Below, piece by piece: positions 45,575 to 54,618 of a stretch of DNA of 64,000 bases (within the stretch, counting starts at the first letter, position 1; the number at the start of each line of letters is the position of its first letter). The notes below the pieces were generated by a model, which saw only the letters and a list, made by a program, of their open reading frames with translations, had not been told where the DNA came from and searched no databases. Position numbers and translations under genes: made by a program. The DNA is from Aminobacter sp. AP02. GTDB taxonomy: Bacteria; Pseudomonadota; Alphaproteobacteria; Rhizobiales; Rhizobiaceae. The stretch covers positions 154,999 to 218,998 of the forward strand of contig NZ_QGGX01000010.1 in NCBI RefSeq assembly GCF_003148805.1. Reading direction: 5' to 3'.

Positions 45575-45606
45575 GGGCCGGTGGTTCGCCTCCGGCCCCT
45601 TTTTTT
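45575..45606 (+). terminator. rho-independent terminator of the NSSS-repeat gene
   Basis: A GGGCCGG/CCGGCCC 7-bp stem with a ten-base loop is followed by a run of seven T, 24 bp after the repeat-protein stop. It shows that the repeat gene is a real, separately transcribed unit; on the opposite strand it could also serve the convergent hypothetical gene. Confidence 0.85.
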
Positions 45607-45620
45607 GTGCCCGATGAAAG

Positions 45621-46328
45621 TTAGCGCTGGGCACGGGCAAACTTACGATACCAGCCGTCGGAGGCGATGGTGTTGCGGAAGACGCGGTTGCGGTCCTGCT
45701 TTTCGTGGTCGCTCTCGGCACGGATGTCGGCCGAAAGTTCCAGCGCCTTGCGTTCAAAGGGAATGACCTGCGCGATCGGCGCGCCCTTTTCGATGATGTG
45801 CAGCCCGTCCGCGCCGGTGGCGAAGAACGGGAAATGGATCTCGGCTGTGTAGCTGTCGGTGTCGACCACGCCGGAGACGATCTCGAAGATGCCGTTCGGC
45901 CGGTTCAGCGGCTGTACGAACAGGCAGCTCCAGCCCGGCGGCGTGCGGATGCTCCAGTAGTTGTGGAACTTGCATGGCGGCAGCGGTGCGCGGGGGTTGC
46001 CGGTGACCTGGTGGGCGCCGTGGTTGCTGACCAGCGTGCGGTCGAAATCCCAGGCGGTATCGACTGTCTTGCCGCCGTCCGAAATCTCCATGCGCACGGT
46101 CGCCGCCAGCCGGATGATCCAGCCAGCGGTCATGGCGTCGAGAAACGGCATGCAGCGCTTGACCGTCAGCCCGCTGTCGCCGGCCGACAGCTTCTCTGGG
46201 TCGACAGCCGGCAGCTTGCGGAACCAGTCGGGCAGGAAGGTCTTGGCCGGCACCGGCGGCGGGATCACGCCGTCGTCCTCGGGGCGGCAGAGAAAGCGTA
46301 TCGAGCGCGGCTTGGGCGAAAGGAACAT
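45621..46328 (-). CDS. conserved hypothetical protein (235 aa)
   Basis: The protein begins RSIRFLCRPEDDGVIPPPVPAK and contains FLPDWFRKLPA, AGWIIRLAATVRMEI, KFHNYWSIRTPPGWSCLFVQPLNRPNG and, near the end, PIAQVIPFERK. I read this as a small conserved family of unknown function (DUF6065-like), a soluble beta-rich protein; the family name is from memory and unchecked. AAGGAGATG precedes the ATG at 46328, and a start 23 codons earlier is less likely. It is convergent with the NSSS-repeat gene and divergent from the second ArsR gene. Confidence 0.72.
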   Translation of the reverse strand: MFLSPKPRSIRFLCRPEDDGVIPPPVPAKTFLPDWFRKLPAVDPEKLSAGDSGLTVKRCMPFLDAMTAGWIIRLAATVRMEISDGGKTVDTAWDFDRTLVSNHGAHQVTGNPRAPLPPCKFHNYWSIRTPPGWSCLFVQPLNRPNGIFEIVSGVVDTDSYTAEIHFPFFATGADGLHIIEKGAPIAQVIPFERKALELSADIRAESDHEKQDRNRVFRNTIASDGWYRKFARAQR

Positions 46329-46469
46329 CTGGCATCTCCTTGATGATGCCGGGGACAACGGGCGACAGCCGCCTCTATTCCATCGGCCCGGCAACAAGCG
46401 CGTGCTCTTGACTCAGCTCCGTTTCGGCTTTAGTTAACAGATGTGTTAATTAACAATCATGCTAAATAA

Positions 46470-46823
46470 ATGACCGAAGATCGCCTCGACGCCACGTTCG
46501 CCAGCCTCGCCGACCCGACCCGGCGAGCCATCCTTGCCCGGCTCGCGCAGGGCGAGGCAACCGTCAATGAGCTGGCCGAACCGTTCGAGATGAGCCTGCC
46601 GGCCATTTCGCGCCACCTCAAGGTGCTGGAGCGCGCCGGCCTCATCAGCCGCGGCCGCGAGGCGCAATGGCGCCCGTGCCGGCTCGAGGCCGGGCCGCTC
46701 AAGGACATTGCCAACTGGGTCGAGCGCTACCGCCGCTTCTGGGACGCGAGTTTCGACCGCATGGCCGATTATCTCAAGGAACTGCAAACGCCCAAGGGAG
46801 ATCCGGATGACCGCAAGAACTGA
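46470..46823 (+). CDS. ArsR-family regulator (second AHSA1-linked module)
   Basis: The 117-residue protein has the FASLADPTRRAILARLAQGE helix and SLPAISRHLKVLERAGLI recognition region of AHSA1-associated ArsR proteins, with no metal motif. It overlaps the AHSA1-like gene by 17 bp. The upstream AT-rich stretch (gttaacagatgtgttaattaac, about 46430-46455) holds TTAAC/GTTAA dyads that could be its operator. It is paralogous to the module at 4.6-5.0 kb. Confidence 0.87.
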   Translation: MTEDRLDATFASLADPTRRAILARLAQGEATVNELAEPFEMSLPAISRHLKVLERAGLISRGREAQWRPCRLEAGPLKDIANWVERYRRFWDASFDRMADYLKELQTPKGDPDDRKN

Positions 46824-47268
46824 CACCGTCGCCGCACAGTCGCTTTTCCTCGAACTCTCCAGGGTCTTCGATGCGCCGCCGGCGCTCGTCTTCCGCATGT
46901 GGTCCAGCCCAGAGCACCTGACACGCTGGTGGGGGCCGAAGGGTTTCACGTCGAGCTGCAAGAAGCACGAATTCCGCAAGGGCGGCAGCTACCACCTGCT
47001 GATCCACGGCTATGACCAGAACGGCATGTCAGGCACCTTCCGCGAGATCGTCGAGAACGAGAGGATCGTCTTCACATTCGCCTGGGATCACGATCCCGAC
47101 TGGCAGACACTGGTGACCGTGACATTGAAGCCCGAGGGCGACGGTACGCGTCTGACCTTCCGCCAGGAGCCGTTCCTCGACGTCGAAACCCGCGACTCGC
47201 ATCTGGGTGGCTGGGGCGAATGCCTCGATCGCCTTGGCGACGCGCTCGCCGGCCGTCCCGTCGTCTGA
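46807..47268 (+). CDS. AHSA1/SRPBCC-family protein (second module)
   Basis: The 153-residue product has the signature SRVFDAPPALVFRMWSSPEHLTRWWGPKGF and a FREIVENERIVFTFAW segment, both typical of SRPBCC proteins cotranscribed with ArsR regulators. Its start lies inside the ArsR gene, so it depends on that gene's translation. It is likely a small-molecule binding or stress protein of the cytoplasm. Confidence 0.85.
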   Translation: MTARTDTVAAQSLFLELSRVFDAPPALVFRMWSSPEHLTRWWGPKGFTSSCKKHEFRKGGSYHLLIHGYDQNGMSGTFREIVENERIVFTFAWDHDPDWQTLVTVTLKPEGDGTRLTFRQEPFLDVETRDSHLGGWGECLDRLGDALAGRPVV

Positions 47269-47377
47269 GTTGTTGCGCGCCGGCCTAAGCCTACGGCGCG
47301 CCGACTGCCGAATGAAACCGCTGTCGCCGCTAATCGTTGTCGATCATCGGAACGACGAGCCATGCTTGGAGACGACG

Positions 47378-47827
47378 ATGCTGAAGACCTATCGCGGCAG
47401 CTGCCATTGCGGGGCGGTGCATTTCGAATGTCAGCTCGATCTAGCACCCGAGGGCCAGCGCTCGAAGCCCGAACTTGACGGCGTCTGGTGGACGTCGAGC
47501 TTCCGCTGCAACTGCTCCTGGTGCGCCAAGACGCGCTTTTGGAAGGACTTCGCCCGTCCTGCCGGTTTTTCCGTCACCTCGGGCGCGCACATGCTGACCG
47601 AATACCGCTTCGGCACGTCCGCCATCCGCCACACTTTCTGCAGCCGCTGCGGCGTCCACCCCTTCGCCTCGGCAAGCTTCGAGATCATGGGTGGCGACTT
47701 CTATGCCGTGAACATTGCTTGCCTCGATGACGTCACGCCGGAGGAACTGGCCGCCGTGCCTATCATCTACGAGGACGGCAAGAACGACGCCTGGGACCGC
47801 CCGCCTGCGGTGGCCTCCTACCTCTAA
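47378..47827 (+). CDS. GFA/CENP-V-domain protein
   Basis: The 149-residue protein has the zinc-binding GFA fold: SCHCGAVHFEC at the N terminus, NCSWCAK in the middle and FCSRCGVHPFA near residue 88. The family is named after a glutathione-dependent formaldehyde-activating enzyme, but many members have other or unknown roles. GGAG lies upstream of the ATG at 47378; the frame before it overlaps the AHSA1 gene. It lies 110 bp after the ArsR/AHSA1 pair on the same strand. Confidence 0.83.
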   Translation: MLKTYRGSCHCGAVHFECQLDLAPEGQRSKPELDGVWWTSSFRCNCSWCAKTRFWKDFARPAGFSVTSGAHMLTEYRFGTSAIRHTFCSRCGVHPFASASFEIMGGDFYAVNIACLDDVTPEELAAVPIIYEDGKNDAWDRPPAVASYL

Positions 47828-47912
47828 CCGAGCACCAACAGCTCGCAGCCTTGCATGACGGCCGCCCTCCGGCTGCCGATGGAGAACCTGTGTCCAAACG
47901 ATGGAGAGCGAA

Positions 47913-48683
47913 ATGCAGCATGAAATCGTGTCGAGGGAAGACTGGCTGGTGGCGCGGCGCGCCCTGCTCGCCAGGGAAAAAGCGATGACCAAGGCGCGCG
48001 ACCAGCTCAGCGCCGAGCGGCGCGAGTTGCCGTGGGTCAGTATCGACAAGCCGTACTATTTCGACGGTCCCGAAGGCCGGCTGTCGCTGTCCGAGCTGTT
48101 CGATGGGCGCAGCCAGCTGTTCATCAAGCATTTCATGATGGCGCCAGGCCAGCAGCATCACTGCGTCGGCTGCTCATTCGAAATGGACAATGTCGACAGC
48201 GTGCTGGTCCATCTCGAAAACCATGACGTGAGTTATGTCGCCGTGGCGCGTGCGCCTATCGCCGAGGTCGATGCGTTGAAGGCGCGCATGGGTTGGCGGG
48301 CGCGTTTCGTCTCGTCCTTTGCCAGCGACTTCAACTACGACTTCAATGTTTCCTATACGCCCGAGCAACTGGCCGCGAAGAAGGCCAGCTACAACTACGC
48401 GCCGCTCGACTTCGAGATCGAGGATCTGTCCGGCGACAGCGTCTTCTTCAAGGATGTCGACGGGCAGATCTACCTCACCTATTCCACCTTCGGGCGCGGC
48501 GCCGAGCAGTTCCTCGGCATCTATGGTTTTCTCGACGTGATGCCAAAGGGACGGGCCGAGAACGGCCCGTTCCACCTGCTCACCGATTGGGTCCGGCCGC
48601 ATGACATGTATGGCAAGGGCGGCATGGTCGAGATGACCGGGCGCTACCACCCGGCCGACTGCGGCTGCGGCAAGCACGGCTGA
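47913..48683 (+). CDS. DUF899-family thioredoxin-fold protein
   Basis: The 256-residue protein fits the DUF899 family: KYYFDG-type start (KPYYFDGPEGRLSLSELFDG), FIKHFMMAPGQQHHCVGCSFEMD with a CVGC motif in a thioredoxin-like position, and YHPADCGCGKHG at the end. Family members are thought to be thiol-type proteins of unknown function. The ATG at 47913 has GGAGAG upstream; one four codons earlier is possible. It follows the GFA gene by 85 bp. Confidence 0.82.
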   Translation: MQHEIVSREDWLVARRALLAREKAMTKARDQLSAERRELPWVSIDKPYYFDGPEGRLSLSELFDGRSQLFIKHFMMAPGQQHHCVGCSFEMDNVDSVLVHLENHDVSYVAVARAPIAEVDALKARMGWRARFVSSFASDFNYDFNVSYTPEQLAAKKASYNYAPLDFEIEDLSGDSVFFKDVDGQIYLTYSTFGRGAEQFLGIYGFLDVMPKGRAENGPFHLLTDWVRPHDMYGKGGMVEMTGRYHPADCGCGKHG

Positions 48684-48711
48684 GCGCCGCCGGGACGGTA
48701 CATTCCGCGCG

Positions 48712-50514
48712 CTAGTGATTGTCGCGCGGGATGCCCTTGGTCTGCGCCACGCGCTGGTACTTCACCGCCGGCTTCAGCACCATGCCCTCGGACAGCTGGT
48801 CGACCATGCCGCGCTGGATTTCCTGCCATGGCGTTTGGTGCGCCGGGAAATGGTATCCGCCATGGTTGTGCAGTTCGGCGCGGCGACGGGTGATCTCGTC
48901 GTCGCTGACCAGAATGTCGGCGGTGCCTTTGTTCAGGTCGATGCGCACCCGGTCGCCCGATTTCAGCAGCGCCAGCCCACCGCCGACGGCGGCTTCCGGC
49001 GAGGCGTTGAGGATCGAAGGCGAGCCCGACGTTCCTGACTGGCGGCCGTCACCGATGCAGGGCAGCGAGTGTATGCCGCGCTTGAGCAGATAGGCCGGCG
49101 GCTGCATGTTGACCACTTCCGCGCCGCCGGGATAGCCGACCGGGCCCGCACCGCGCATGAACAGCACGGTGTTCTCGTCGATGTTCTCTGCGGGATCGTC
49201 GATGCGGGCGTGATAGTCTTCCGGCCCGTCGAACACTTTTGCCGTGCCTTCGAAGGCGCCGGGGTCCCTGGGGTTCGACAAATAGCGGTTGCGAAATTCC
49301 TTCGAGATCACGCTGGTCTTCATGATCGCGCTGTCGAACAGATTGCCCTTGAGGTTGATGAAGCCGGCATCCTTCTTCAACGGGTCGGCGACGGCGCGGA
49401 TGACCTTTTCGTCGTGGTTTTCCGCCGCGCCGCAATTTTCGCCCATGGTCCTGCCGTTGACGGTGACCGCGTTCGGGTGCGGCAGCAGGCCTGCCTTCAT
49501 CAGCTCCGACACAACGGCAGGCACGCCGCCGGCGTGGTGGTAGTCCTCGCCGAGATACTCGCCGGCGGGCTGGAGGTTGACCAGCAACGGCACGTGGTGG
49601 CCGATCTTCTGCCAGTCGTCATTGTCGAGCGGCACGCCCAAGTGTCGGGCAATCGCGTTGAGGTGGATCGGCGCGTTGGTCGAGCCGCCGATCGCCGAAT
49701 TGACGACGATGGCATTTTCGAAGGCTTCGCGCGTCATGATGTCGGATGGCTTCAGATCCTCGCGCACCATGTCGACGACGCGTTTGCCGGTCTCGTAGGA
49801 GATCTGGCCGCGCTCGCGATAAGGTGCCGGGATCGCCGCCGAGCCGGGCAGTTGCATGCCCAGCGCCTCGGCTAGGCTGTTCATCGTCGTTGCCGTGCCC
49901 ATGGTGTTGCAATAGCCGACCGAAGGTGCTGACGAGGCGACGATGTCCATGAACTGGTCGTAGTCGATCTCACCGGCTGAAAGCTTTTCACGCGACTTCC
50001 ACACGATGGTGCCCGAGCCGGTACGCTCGCCTTTGTGCCAGCCATTGAGCATTGGCCCGACCGACAGGGCGATCGCCGGGATGTTGACGGTGGCCGCCGC
50101 CATCAGAAGCGCTGGCGTTGTCTTGTCGCAGCCGATGGTCAGCACCACGCCGTCGAGCGGGTAGCCGTAGAGCACTTCGACGAGGCTGAGATAAGCGAGG
50201 TTGCGGTCGAGCGAAGCGGTCGGACGCTTGCCGGTCTCCTGGATCGGGTGGCAGGGAAACTCGAACGGCACGCCACCGGCGGCGATGATGCCGTCGCGCA
50301 CGCGCTTGGCGAGTTCGATGTGGTGGCGGTTGCACGGCGACAGGTCCGACCCGGTCTGGGCGATGCCGATCAGCGGCTTGCCCGACTGCAGCTCCTCGCG
50401 AGTCAGGCCGAAATTCAGGTAGCGTTCGAGATAAAGCGCGGTCATGCCGGGATTGTCGGGGTTGTCGAACCACTCCTGCGAACGGAGCTTCTTCGTGGTC
50501 TTGTCGACGGCCAT
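48712..50514 (-). CDS. IlvD/Edd-family sugar-acid dehydratase (arabinonate/xylonate type)
   Basis: The 600-residue enzyme belongs to the dihydroxy-acid dehydratase/6-phosphogluconate dehydratase family. Cys61 (SPCNRH), Cys129 (IGCDKTTP) and Cys202 (GYCNTMGTA) match the three ligands of the [2Fe-2S] cluster in the pentonate dehydratases, which turn L-arabinonate or D-xylonate into 2-keto-3-deoxy acids. The [12 protein letters not shown] and ENCGAAEN stretches are also typical. It is divergent from the methyltransferase gene. The specific sugar acid is not determined, and no transport or dehydrogenase partner adjoins it. Confidence 0.88.
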   Translation of the reverse strand: MAVDKTTKKLRSQEWFDNPDNPGMTALYLERYLNFGLTREELQSGKPLIGIAQTGSDLSPCNRHHIELAKRVRDGIIAAGGVPFEFPCHPIQETGKRPTASLDRNLAYLSLVEVLYGYPLDGVVLTIGCDKTTPALLMAAATVNIPAIALSVGPMLNGWHKGERTGSGTIVWKSREKLSAGEIDYDQFMDIVASSAPSVGYCNTMGTATTMNSLAEALGMQLPGSAAIPAPYRERGQISYETGKRVVDMVREDLKPSDIMTREAFENAIVVNSAIGGSTNAPIHLNAIARHLGVPLDNDDWQKIGHHVPLLVNLQPAGEYLGEDYHHAGGVPAVVSELMKAGLLPHPNAVTVNGRTMGENCGAAENHDEKVIRAVADPLKKDAGFINLKGNLFDSAIMKTSVISKEFRNRYLSNPRDPGAFEGTAKVFDGPEDYHARIDDPAENIDENTVLFMRGAGPVGYPGGAEVVNMQPPAYLLKRGIHSLPCIGDGRQSGTSGSPSILNASPEAAVGGGLALLKSGDRVRIDLNKGTADILVSDDEITRRRAELHNHGGYHFPAHQTPWQEIQRGMVDQLSEGMVLKPAVKYQRVAQTKGIPRDNH

Positions 50515-50703
50515 AAATTCCTCCCGAAATCCGGACCTGCATCGTTATGGCAAGGACCAAATCGCTGCAAGGGCGACGAAGGGGCCGGCGGTTGAGACAT
50601 CTGAGCGCGCCGGTTTCGAAGGCGGCACTGGTCCTACTCGTGGGGCTGTCCTTGGGCCGTCGCAATGCTATGAAACCGGCGCAATGCAGCGAGGACCAGT
50701 GCT

Positions 50704-51444
50704 TTGATCGACGACCGTCTCTATATCGACCCGGAGCTTGTCCAGTTCTACGACCTCGAAAACGAAGGCGGCGACGACGTCGATTTTTGCCTCGAGTTTG
50801 CCGGCGGGGCTAAAACCGTGCTCGACCTCGGCTGCGGCACCGGCATGCTGACCACGATGCTGTCCCCAGACCGCGCAGTCACTGGCGTCGATCCGGCCCC
50901 CGCCATGCTGAATGTCGCCCGCAAACGCCCCGGCGGCGACCGGGTCGAATGGGTCGAGGGCGATGCGCGGTCGCTTCGGCTTGGCAAGAGCTTCGACCTG
51001 GTGCTTCTGACCGGCCACGCCTTCCAGGTGTTCCTGACAGCCGAGGATCAAAGGGCGGCACTCGACACCATCGCCGCCCACCTCGCGCCAGGCGGACGCT
51101 TCATCTTCGACACGCGCAATCCCGCGGCCAAGAGCTGGCTGAACTGGGGGCCTGCCGACTCGCAGCGCACCGCTGAGCATCCGGTCTACGGTGCGGTCGA
51201 GGCATGGAACGATGCCGTTTGCGACGAGGCCACCGGCATCGTCACCTACGATACGTTTTACCGTGTGCCGGCAACTGGCCAGCGCTTTCATGCCCGCTCG
51301 CGCATCGCCTTTGCCGACAAGGAGCGGCTCGCCGCGATGATGGCCGAGGCGGGGCTCGTCGTCGATCGCTGGCTCGGCAGCTGGCAGGGCGCGCCCTATG
51401 CGCCTGACCTGCGCGAGATCATTCCGATCGGCCACAAGGGCTGA
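50704..51444 (+). CDS. class I SAM-dependent methyltransferase
   Basis: The 246-residue protein has the SAM motifs TVLDLGCGTGMLTTML (about residues 38-53), GVDPAPAML and GGRFIFDTRNP. No ATG is suitable; the frame opens with TTG at 50704, with GAGGA about ten bases upstream. It resembles small-molecule methyltransferases of unknown substrate. It is divergent from the dehydratase gene and 73 bp before the CoxG gene. Confidence 0.78.
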   Translation: MIDDRLYIDPELVQFYDLENEGGDDVDFCLEFAGGAKTVLDLGCGTGMLTTMLSPDRAVTGVDPAPAMLNVARKRPGGDRVEWVEGDARSLRLGKSFDLVLLTGHAFQVFLTAEDQRAALDTIAAHLAPGGRFIFDTRNPAAKSWLNWGPADSQRTAEHPVYGAVEAWNDAVCDEATGIVTYDTFYRVPATGQRFHARSRIAFADKERLAAMMAEAGLVVDRWLGSWQGAPYAPDLREIIPIGHKG

Positions 51445-51517
51445 CCGATGCCGGTGTGATGGACAATAGCTGGAGGCTGCGTTACCCCTCAAGGATCGGA
51501 ATTCGGGAGGATTGCGC

Positions 51518-51970
51518 ATGGCCCTGGTGATCGAAGGCGAAGAAAAGATAGCCGCCCCCATCGATGTGGTGTGGAAGGCGCTCAACGACCCCGAAATCCT
51601 GAAAGAGAGCATTCCAGGCTGCGAGAGCCTGGAGATGAACTCGCCGACCGAGATGGCCGCCAAGGTCGTGCTCAAGGTCGGCCCGATCAAGGCGACCTTT
51701 GCGGGCGAGGTCACGCTGAAAAACCTCAATCCGCCGCACTCCTATACCATCGAGGGCGAGGGCAAGGGCGGCATCGCCGGTTTCGCCAAGGGCGGAGCGG
51801 ATGTCACGCTGACCGAAGACGGGCCCGGTTCCACTATCCTGAAATATGAGGCCAAGGCCGATGTCGGCGGCAAGATCGCCCAACTCGGCAGCCGCCTGAT
51901 CACCTCGACCTCGAAGAAGCTCGCGGGGCAGTTCTTTTCGGCTTTTGGCGAGAAAGTCGGCGGGGCGTAG
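51518..51970 (+). CDS. CoxG/SRPBCC-family protein
   Basis: The 150-residue protein is CoxG-like: APIDVVWKALNDPEILKESIPGCESLE at the start and the YTIEGEGKGGIAGFAKGGADVTL strand pair are typical. CoxG accompanies carbon monoxide dehydrogenases and related molybdenum hydroxylases, and may help anchor or assemble them, but no cox genes are in the window. A GGAGG ribosome site lies seven bases before the ATG at 51518. Confidence 0.85.
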   Translation: MALVIEGEEKIAAPIDVVWKALNDPEILKESIPGCESLEMNSPTEMAAKVVLKVGPIKATFAGEVTLKNLNPPHSYTIEGEGKGGIAGFAKGGADVTLTEDGPGSTILKYEAKADVGGKIAQLGSRLITSTSKKLAGQFFSAFGEKVGGA

Positions 51971-51975
51971 GATTT

Positions 51976-52116
51976 CCCTCGCCTCGTTTGCGGGGAGAGG
52001 GTGGCCCGCCCCTCGACTAACTCGGGAGGCCGGGTGAGGGGCGGGGCCAAGGGGCCAAAGTTTTGCGCTGCCCCTCATCCCTCTGCCGGGACCTTCTCCC
52101 CGTGAACGGGGAGAAG
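51976..52116 (+). repeat. mosaic palindromic intergenic repeat, diverged copy 3
   Basis: The right end (CCTTCTCCCCGTGAACGGGG type, 52092-52116) and CCCCTCATCC motif match copies at 8803-8929 and 27635-27758. The left end has a related but different module (TTTGCGGGGAGAGGGTGG) with an added inverted block. The mixture of modules is what a mosaic element would show. It follows the CoxG gene stop directly. Confidence 0.72.
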
Positions 52117-52163
52117 AAGCCACACTTATTCACCGCCACGCCCCGTTGCCGGTCTGGCCATTG

Positions 52164-52188
52164 TCATCCTTCGACAAGCTCAGGATGA
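52164..52188. repeat. short palindromic repeat with a TTCGACAAGCTCAGGA core
   Basis: Exact 7-bp arms TCATCCT and AGGATGA flank an 11-base centre. This CCTGAGCTTGTCGAAGGA-type sequence is a widespread short palindromic repeat in alphaproteobacterial intergenic DNA and often gives false frames ending in SLSKD. Here it lies 48 bp after mosaic repeat copy 3. Confidence 0.6.
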
Positions 52189-52238
52189 GGAACTCGGGAA
52201 GCGGGGCGCGAGGCCGTGCCTTCCGATAGTTTGTATGT

Positions 52239-52409
52239 GGCGCGAACCTTCGCGCCCCGCCCGGTGTTCTTGCCCGCTCAGTCGCCTCAGTGCTTGTCGC
52301 ACCGCCAGCCGCCGCAAGGCCCGGACTTGGGGGCTCATCACCCAGTGGGAGAACCGACCTCCCACCAGCCCGGCACCGGCGCTTCCCTCCGACACCCGGT
52401 GCGCACCGG
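52239..52409. other. hairpin-rich intergenic region, no gene seen
   Basis: This part of the 684-bp gap between CoxG and the DMT gene has three exact inverted repeats: GGCGCGAA-cc-TTCGCGCC (52239-52256), GTGGGAG-N7-CTCCCAC (52345-52365) and CCGGTGCGCACCGG (52396-52409). Open frames here do not look like proteins. It may hold a structured RNA or nested palindromic elements. From 52410 to 52654 I see no further feature apart from the likely 3' flank of the DMT gene. Confidence 0.4.
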
Positions 52410-52654
52410 AGTCCCGTGGAAGATCGCGAGGAGAATGATAAAACGGGATTCAAGGGCGTGGAAAAACGGGCGCGGCTATCCACGGTGGTTGGTGACAGAG
52501 TTGCTGCCAATTCGGCAGAAAAAGCAGCAACGAAATTCAAGTTGCTTCCATCTTGCCGGGCAAAACAGCCGGGGTACTTCAGCTCCGGACCGGCGCTGAC
52601 CGGCCTTTACGCGTCGACGCGCATCTGAAGCCTTAGCGAGAATGCGTGTCTTGC

Positions 52655-53569
52655 CTATCGCTTTGTGTAGGCCATCGCGGCCGCCAGCCTTGTCAAACGC
52701 TTACCGAAAACAAGCTGCGCGGGCACCTGAAGGAGAATGATCGACGCCAGTATCGTCGCTGCGCCGACACCGTTCATCAGGTTCATCCGCTCGCCGAGTA
52801 GCATCGAGGCGGCAGCGGCGCCGAAGATGCTTTCAGCACTCATGATGATGGCCGAATGGGAAGGTGACGTGTGGCGCTGGGCAACGGCCTGGAGTGTATA
52901 GGCGAGGCCCGTCGAGATAACGCCGAGCATGGCAAGCTCGGGTGCCGCGGCAGCAAGCGCCTGCCAGCTGATGTTCTCGAAGATCAGGCCGAACGTGATG
53001 CCCACAAAGCCCGCAAGGCAGAACTGGCAGCCTGCGATGATGAATGGCCGATCGAATGCACGTGCCACATTGGCGACAAGGACAATCCAAACCGAATAGA
53101 GTACCGCCGAGGCAACACAGGCGGCGTCACCCCACCGCAGCGCGCCCAATCCGCCGCTCATCAGCAAGATGCCACAGACGGCCAGGCCAACTGACGGCAC
53201 CAGCACGAGGTCGGGCCGCTCCCGAAGCATCAGCCACGCAAATACGGGCGTGAACACCACCGTGGTGTTGACAAGGAAGCTAGCATTGGTGACCGACGTT
53301 CCGCCGTAGGCCAGTTGCTGGGAGGCCAGCGCAAGAAGGAAGAAGACGGATACCTTTGCCAGTGCCCGCCATTGCCCGCCTGTCGGAGGCGCGCTGGACT
53401 TGGTCTCTCGCCACAAGAACGGCGCGACCACGATCAGAGCAATCATTCCCCGCAAGCCCATGGCGAGGATCGGACCAAGGTCGTCGAGCACGGTCTTTTG
53501 AGCGACATTTCCAACTCCCCAGCAAAACGCAGCCAGGAAAAGCAGCGCATTGGCGTGCAAGCGCGTCAT
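52655..53569 (-). CDS. DMT-superfamily (EamA) transporter
   Basis: The 304-residue protein has ten predicted helices in two EamA repeats. Motif-like stretches include FCWGVGNVAQKTVLDDLGPILAMGLRGM near the start and HTSPSHSAIIMSAESIFGAAAA in the second repeat. It is an inner-membrane metabolite exporter of unknown substrate. It lies 32 bp after the VWA-protein gene on the same strand. Confidence 0.85.
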   Translation of the reverse strand: MTRLHANALLFLAAFCWGVGNVAQKTVLDDLGPILAMGLRGMIALIVVAPFLWRETKSSAPPTGGQWRALAKVSVFFLLALASQQLAYGGTSVTNASFLVNTTVVFTPVFAWLMLRERPDLVLVPSVGLAVCGILLMSGGLGALRWGDAACVASAVLYSVWIVLVANVARAFDRPFIIAGCQFCLAGFVGITFGLIFENISWQALAAAAPELAMLGVISTGLAYTLQAVAQRHTSPSHSAIIMSAESIFGAAAASMLLGERMNLMNGVGAATILASIILLQVPAQLVFGKRLTRLAAAMAYTKR

Positions 53570-53601
53570 GGTGACCCCATGTGGGTTGACGAACGAACGG
53601 T

Positions 53602-54453
53602 CTAACCGTCGTCGCGGGCAGCGCCGTGGCGCGCCAGTCTCTCCATTGTCGCGTGCTGGGAGCTGGCGCCCTGCGCCGGCGTAATCGACGCTGCCTTGGT
53701 CGACATTCCATCCAGGTTGGCAATCTCGCGCTGGAGCTTTCGCTGCAGGGCAATCTGAAAATCACGGATCGACGCGGCGGGCTCGATGAATGCGTTTTCG
53801 CCACCAATGACCGCGCGTGCGTAGTAGGCCGAAATCGGTTCTCCGCTGTTGCTGTCATTGCCGATGGGCAGGCCGTTGATCGCGATGCCAGCGTCAAGCG
53901 CGAGATCTCGCGCCGCCTCCACAGGCCCGCCGTCATTGTTGATTCCGTCACCCGAAATGTCGATGACATGGCGAGTCGCGGCCCAGGGCAGCTTGCTGAA
54001 TTGGGCCACGCCAAAGCGCAATGCATGCGAAATGGACGTGCGCGCCCCACCGCCACGCCGCGAGGGTATGCTCGTGAAGGACCGGATCGTCTCTGCCACC
54101 TCGGCGACAGAGGTGCTGTTGTCGATGACGGTCCAATTAACGACGACGCGGGCTGAACCGTTTCCCGACCATTCGACATAGGTCACCGCGATGCGCCCCG
54201 CGTAGCCTGTGCGGATCGCAGTCAGGACATCGATCGAGCGCAGCGCCTCGGCGTAACCTATGCGCTGGAACTCCAGCTCTTCCTCGGTCATCGAAGCGGA
54301 GACGTCGGCGGCAAGGACAATGGCGACATCGACTGTCGTATGGTCTGCCGGTCTATCCGCGGCGCGTGTGTTGCCAGGCGGTACCAGAAGTAGCGCCTGC
54401 AGCAAGGTCATGCACAGCACGATCAAGCGGTATTCAGAGCGTTTGGTGGCCAT
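53602..54453 (-). CDS. exported DUF1194-family VWA protein
   Basis: The 283-residue product has a signal peptide (cleavage near TRAA, residue 32) and a VWA domain with a complete MIDAS start, DVSAS (Asp50, Ser52, Ser54), a conserved Thr region and an ISGDGINNDGG segment. DUF1194 proteins are mostly from rhizobia and are predicted to bind ligands in the periplasm; their role is unknown. It is divergent from the BTAD/TPR regulator, with 165 bp between starts. Confidence 0.82.
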   Translation of the reverse strand: MATKRSEYRLIVLCMTLLQALLLVPPGNTRAADRPADHTTVDVAIVLAADVSASMTEEELEFQRIGYAEALRSIDVLTAIRTGYAGRIAVTYVEWSGNGSARVVVNWTVIDNSTSVAEVAETIRSFTSIPSRRGGGARTSISHALRFGVAQFSKLPWAATRHVIDISGDGINNDGGPVEAARDLALDAGIAINGLPIGNDSNSGEPISAYYARAVIGGENAFIEPAASIRDFQIALQRKLQREIANLDGMSTKAASITPAQGASSQHATMERLARHGAARDDG

Positions 54454-54618
54454 CTCCGCCTCTTTGTACTTGCACGCTGACGTAGAGGAAGGTTACCAAG
54501 TACGCGTCAGTGCGGCGCTTGTCTGGCGTTAGAGGAACGTTAAAATGGGGCCCGCGGTCCAGGTCCGGCAAACGCCTTCCGGCGCCATGGGCGCTGAGCG
54601 GAGCGTGGGGCTGCAGCC

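Noticed and set aside
52130..52540. A 136-codon minus-strand frame after the CoxG gene
   Set aside because: Its end is the SLSKD artefact of a common short palindromic repeat, and the rest is Arg/Gly/Ala-rich over perfect hairpins; no ribosome site.
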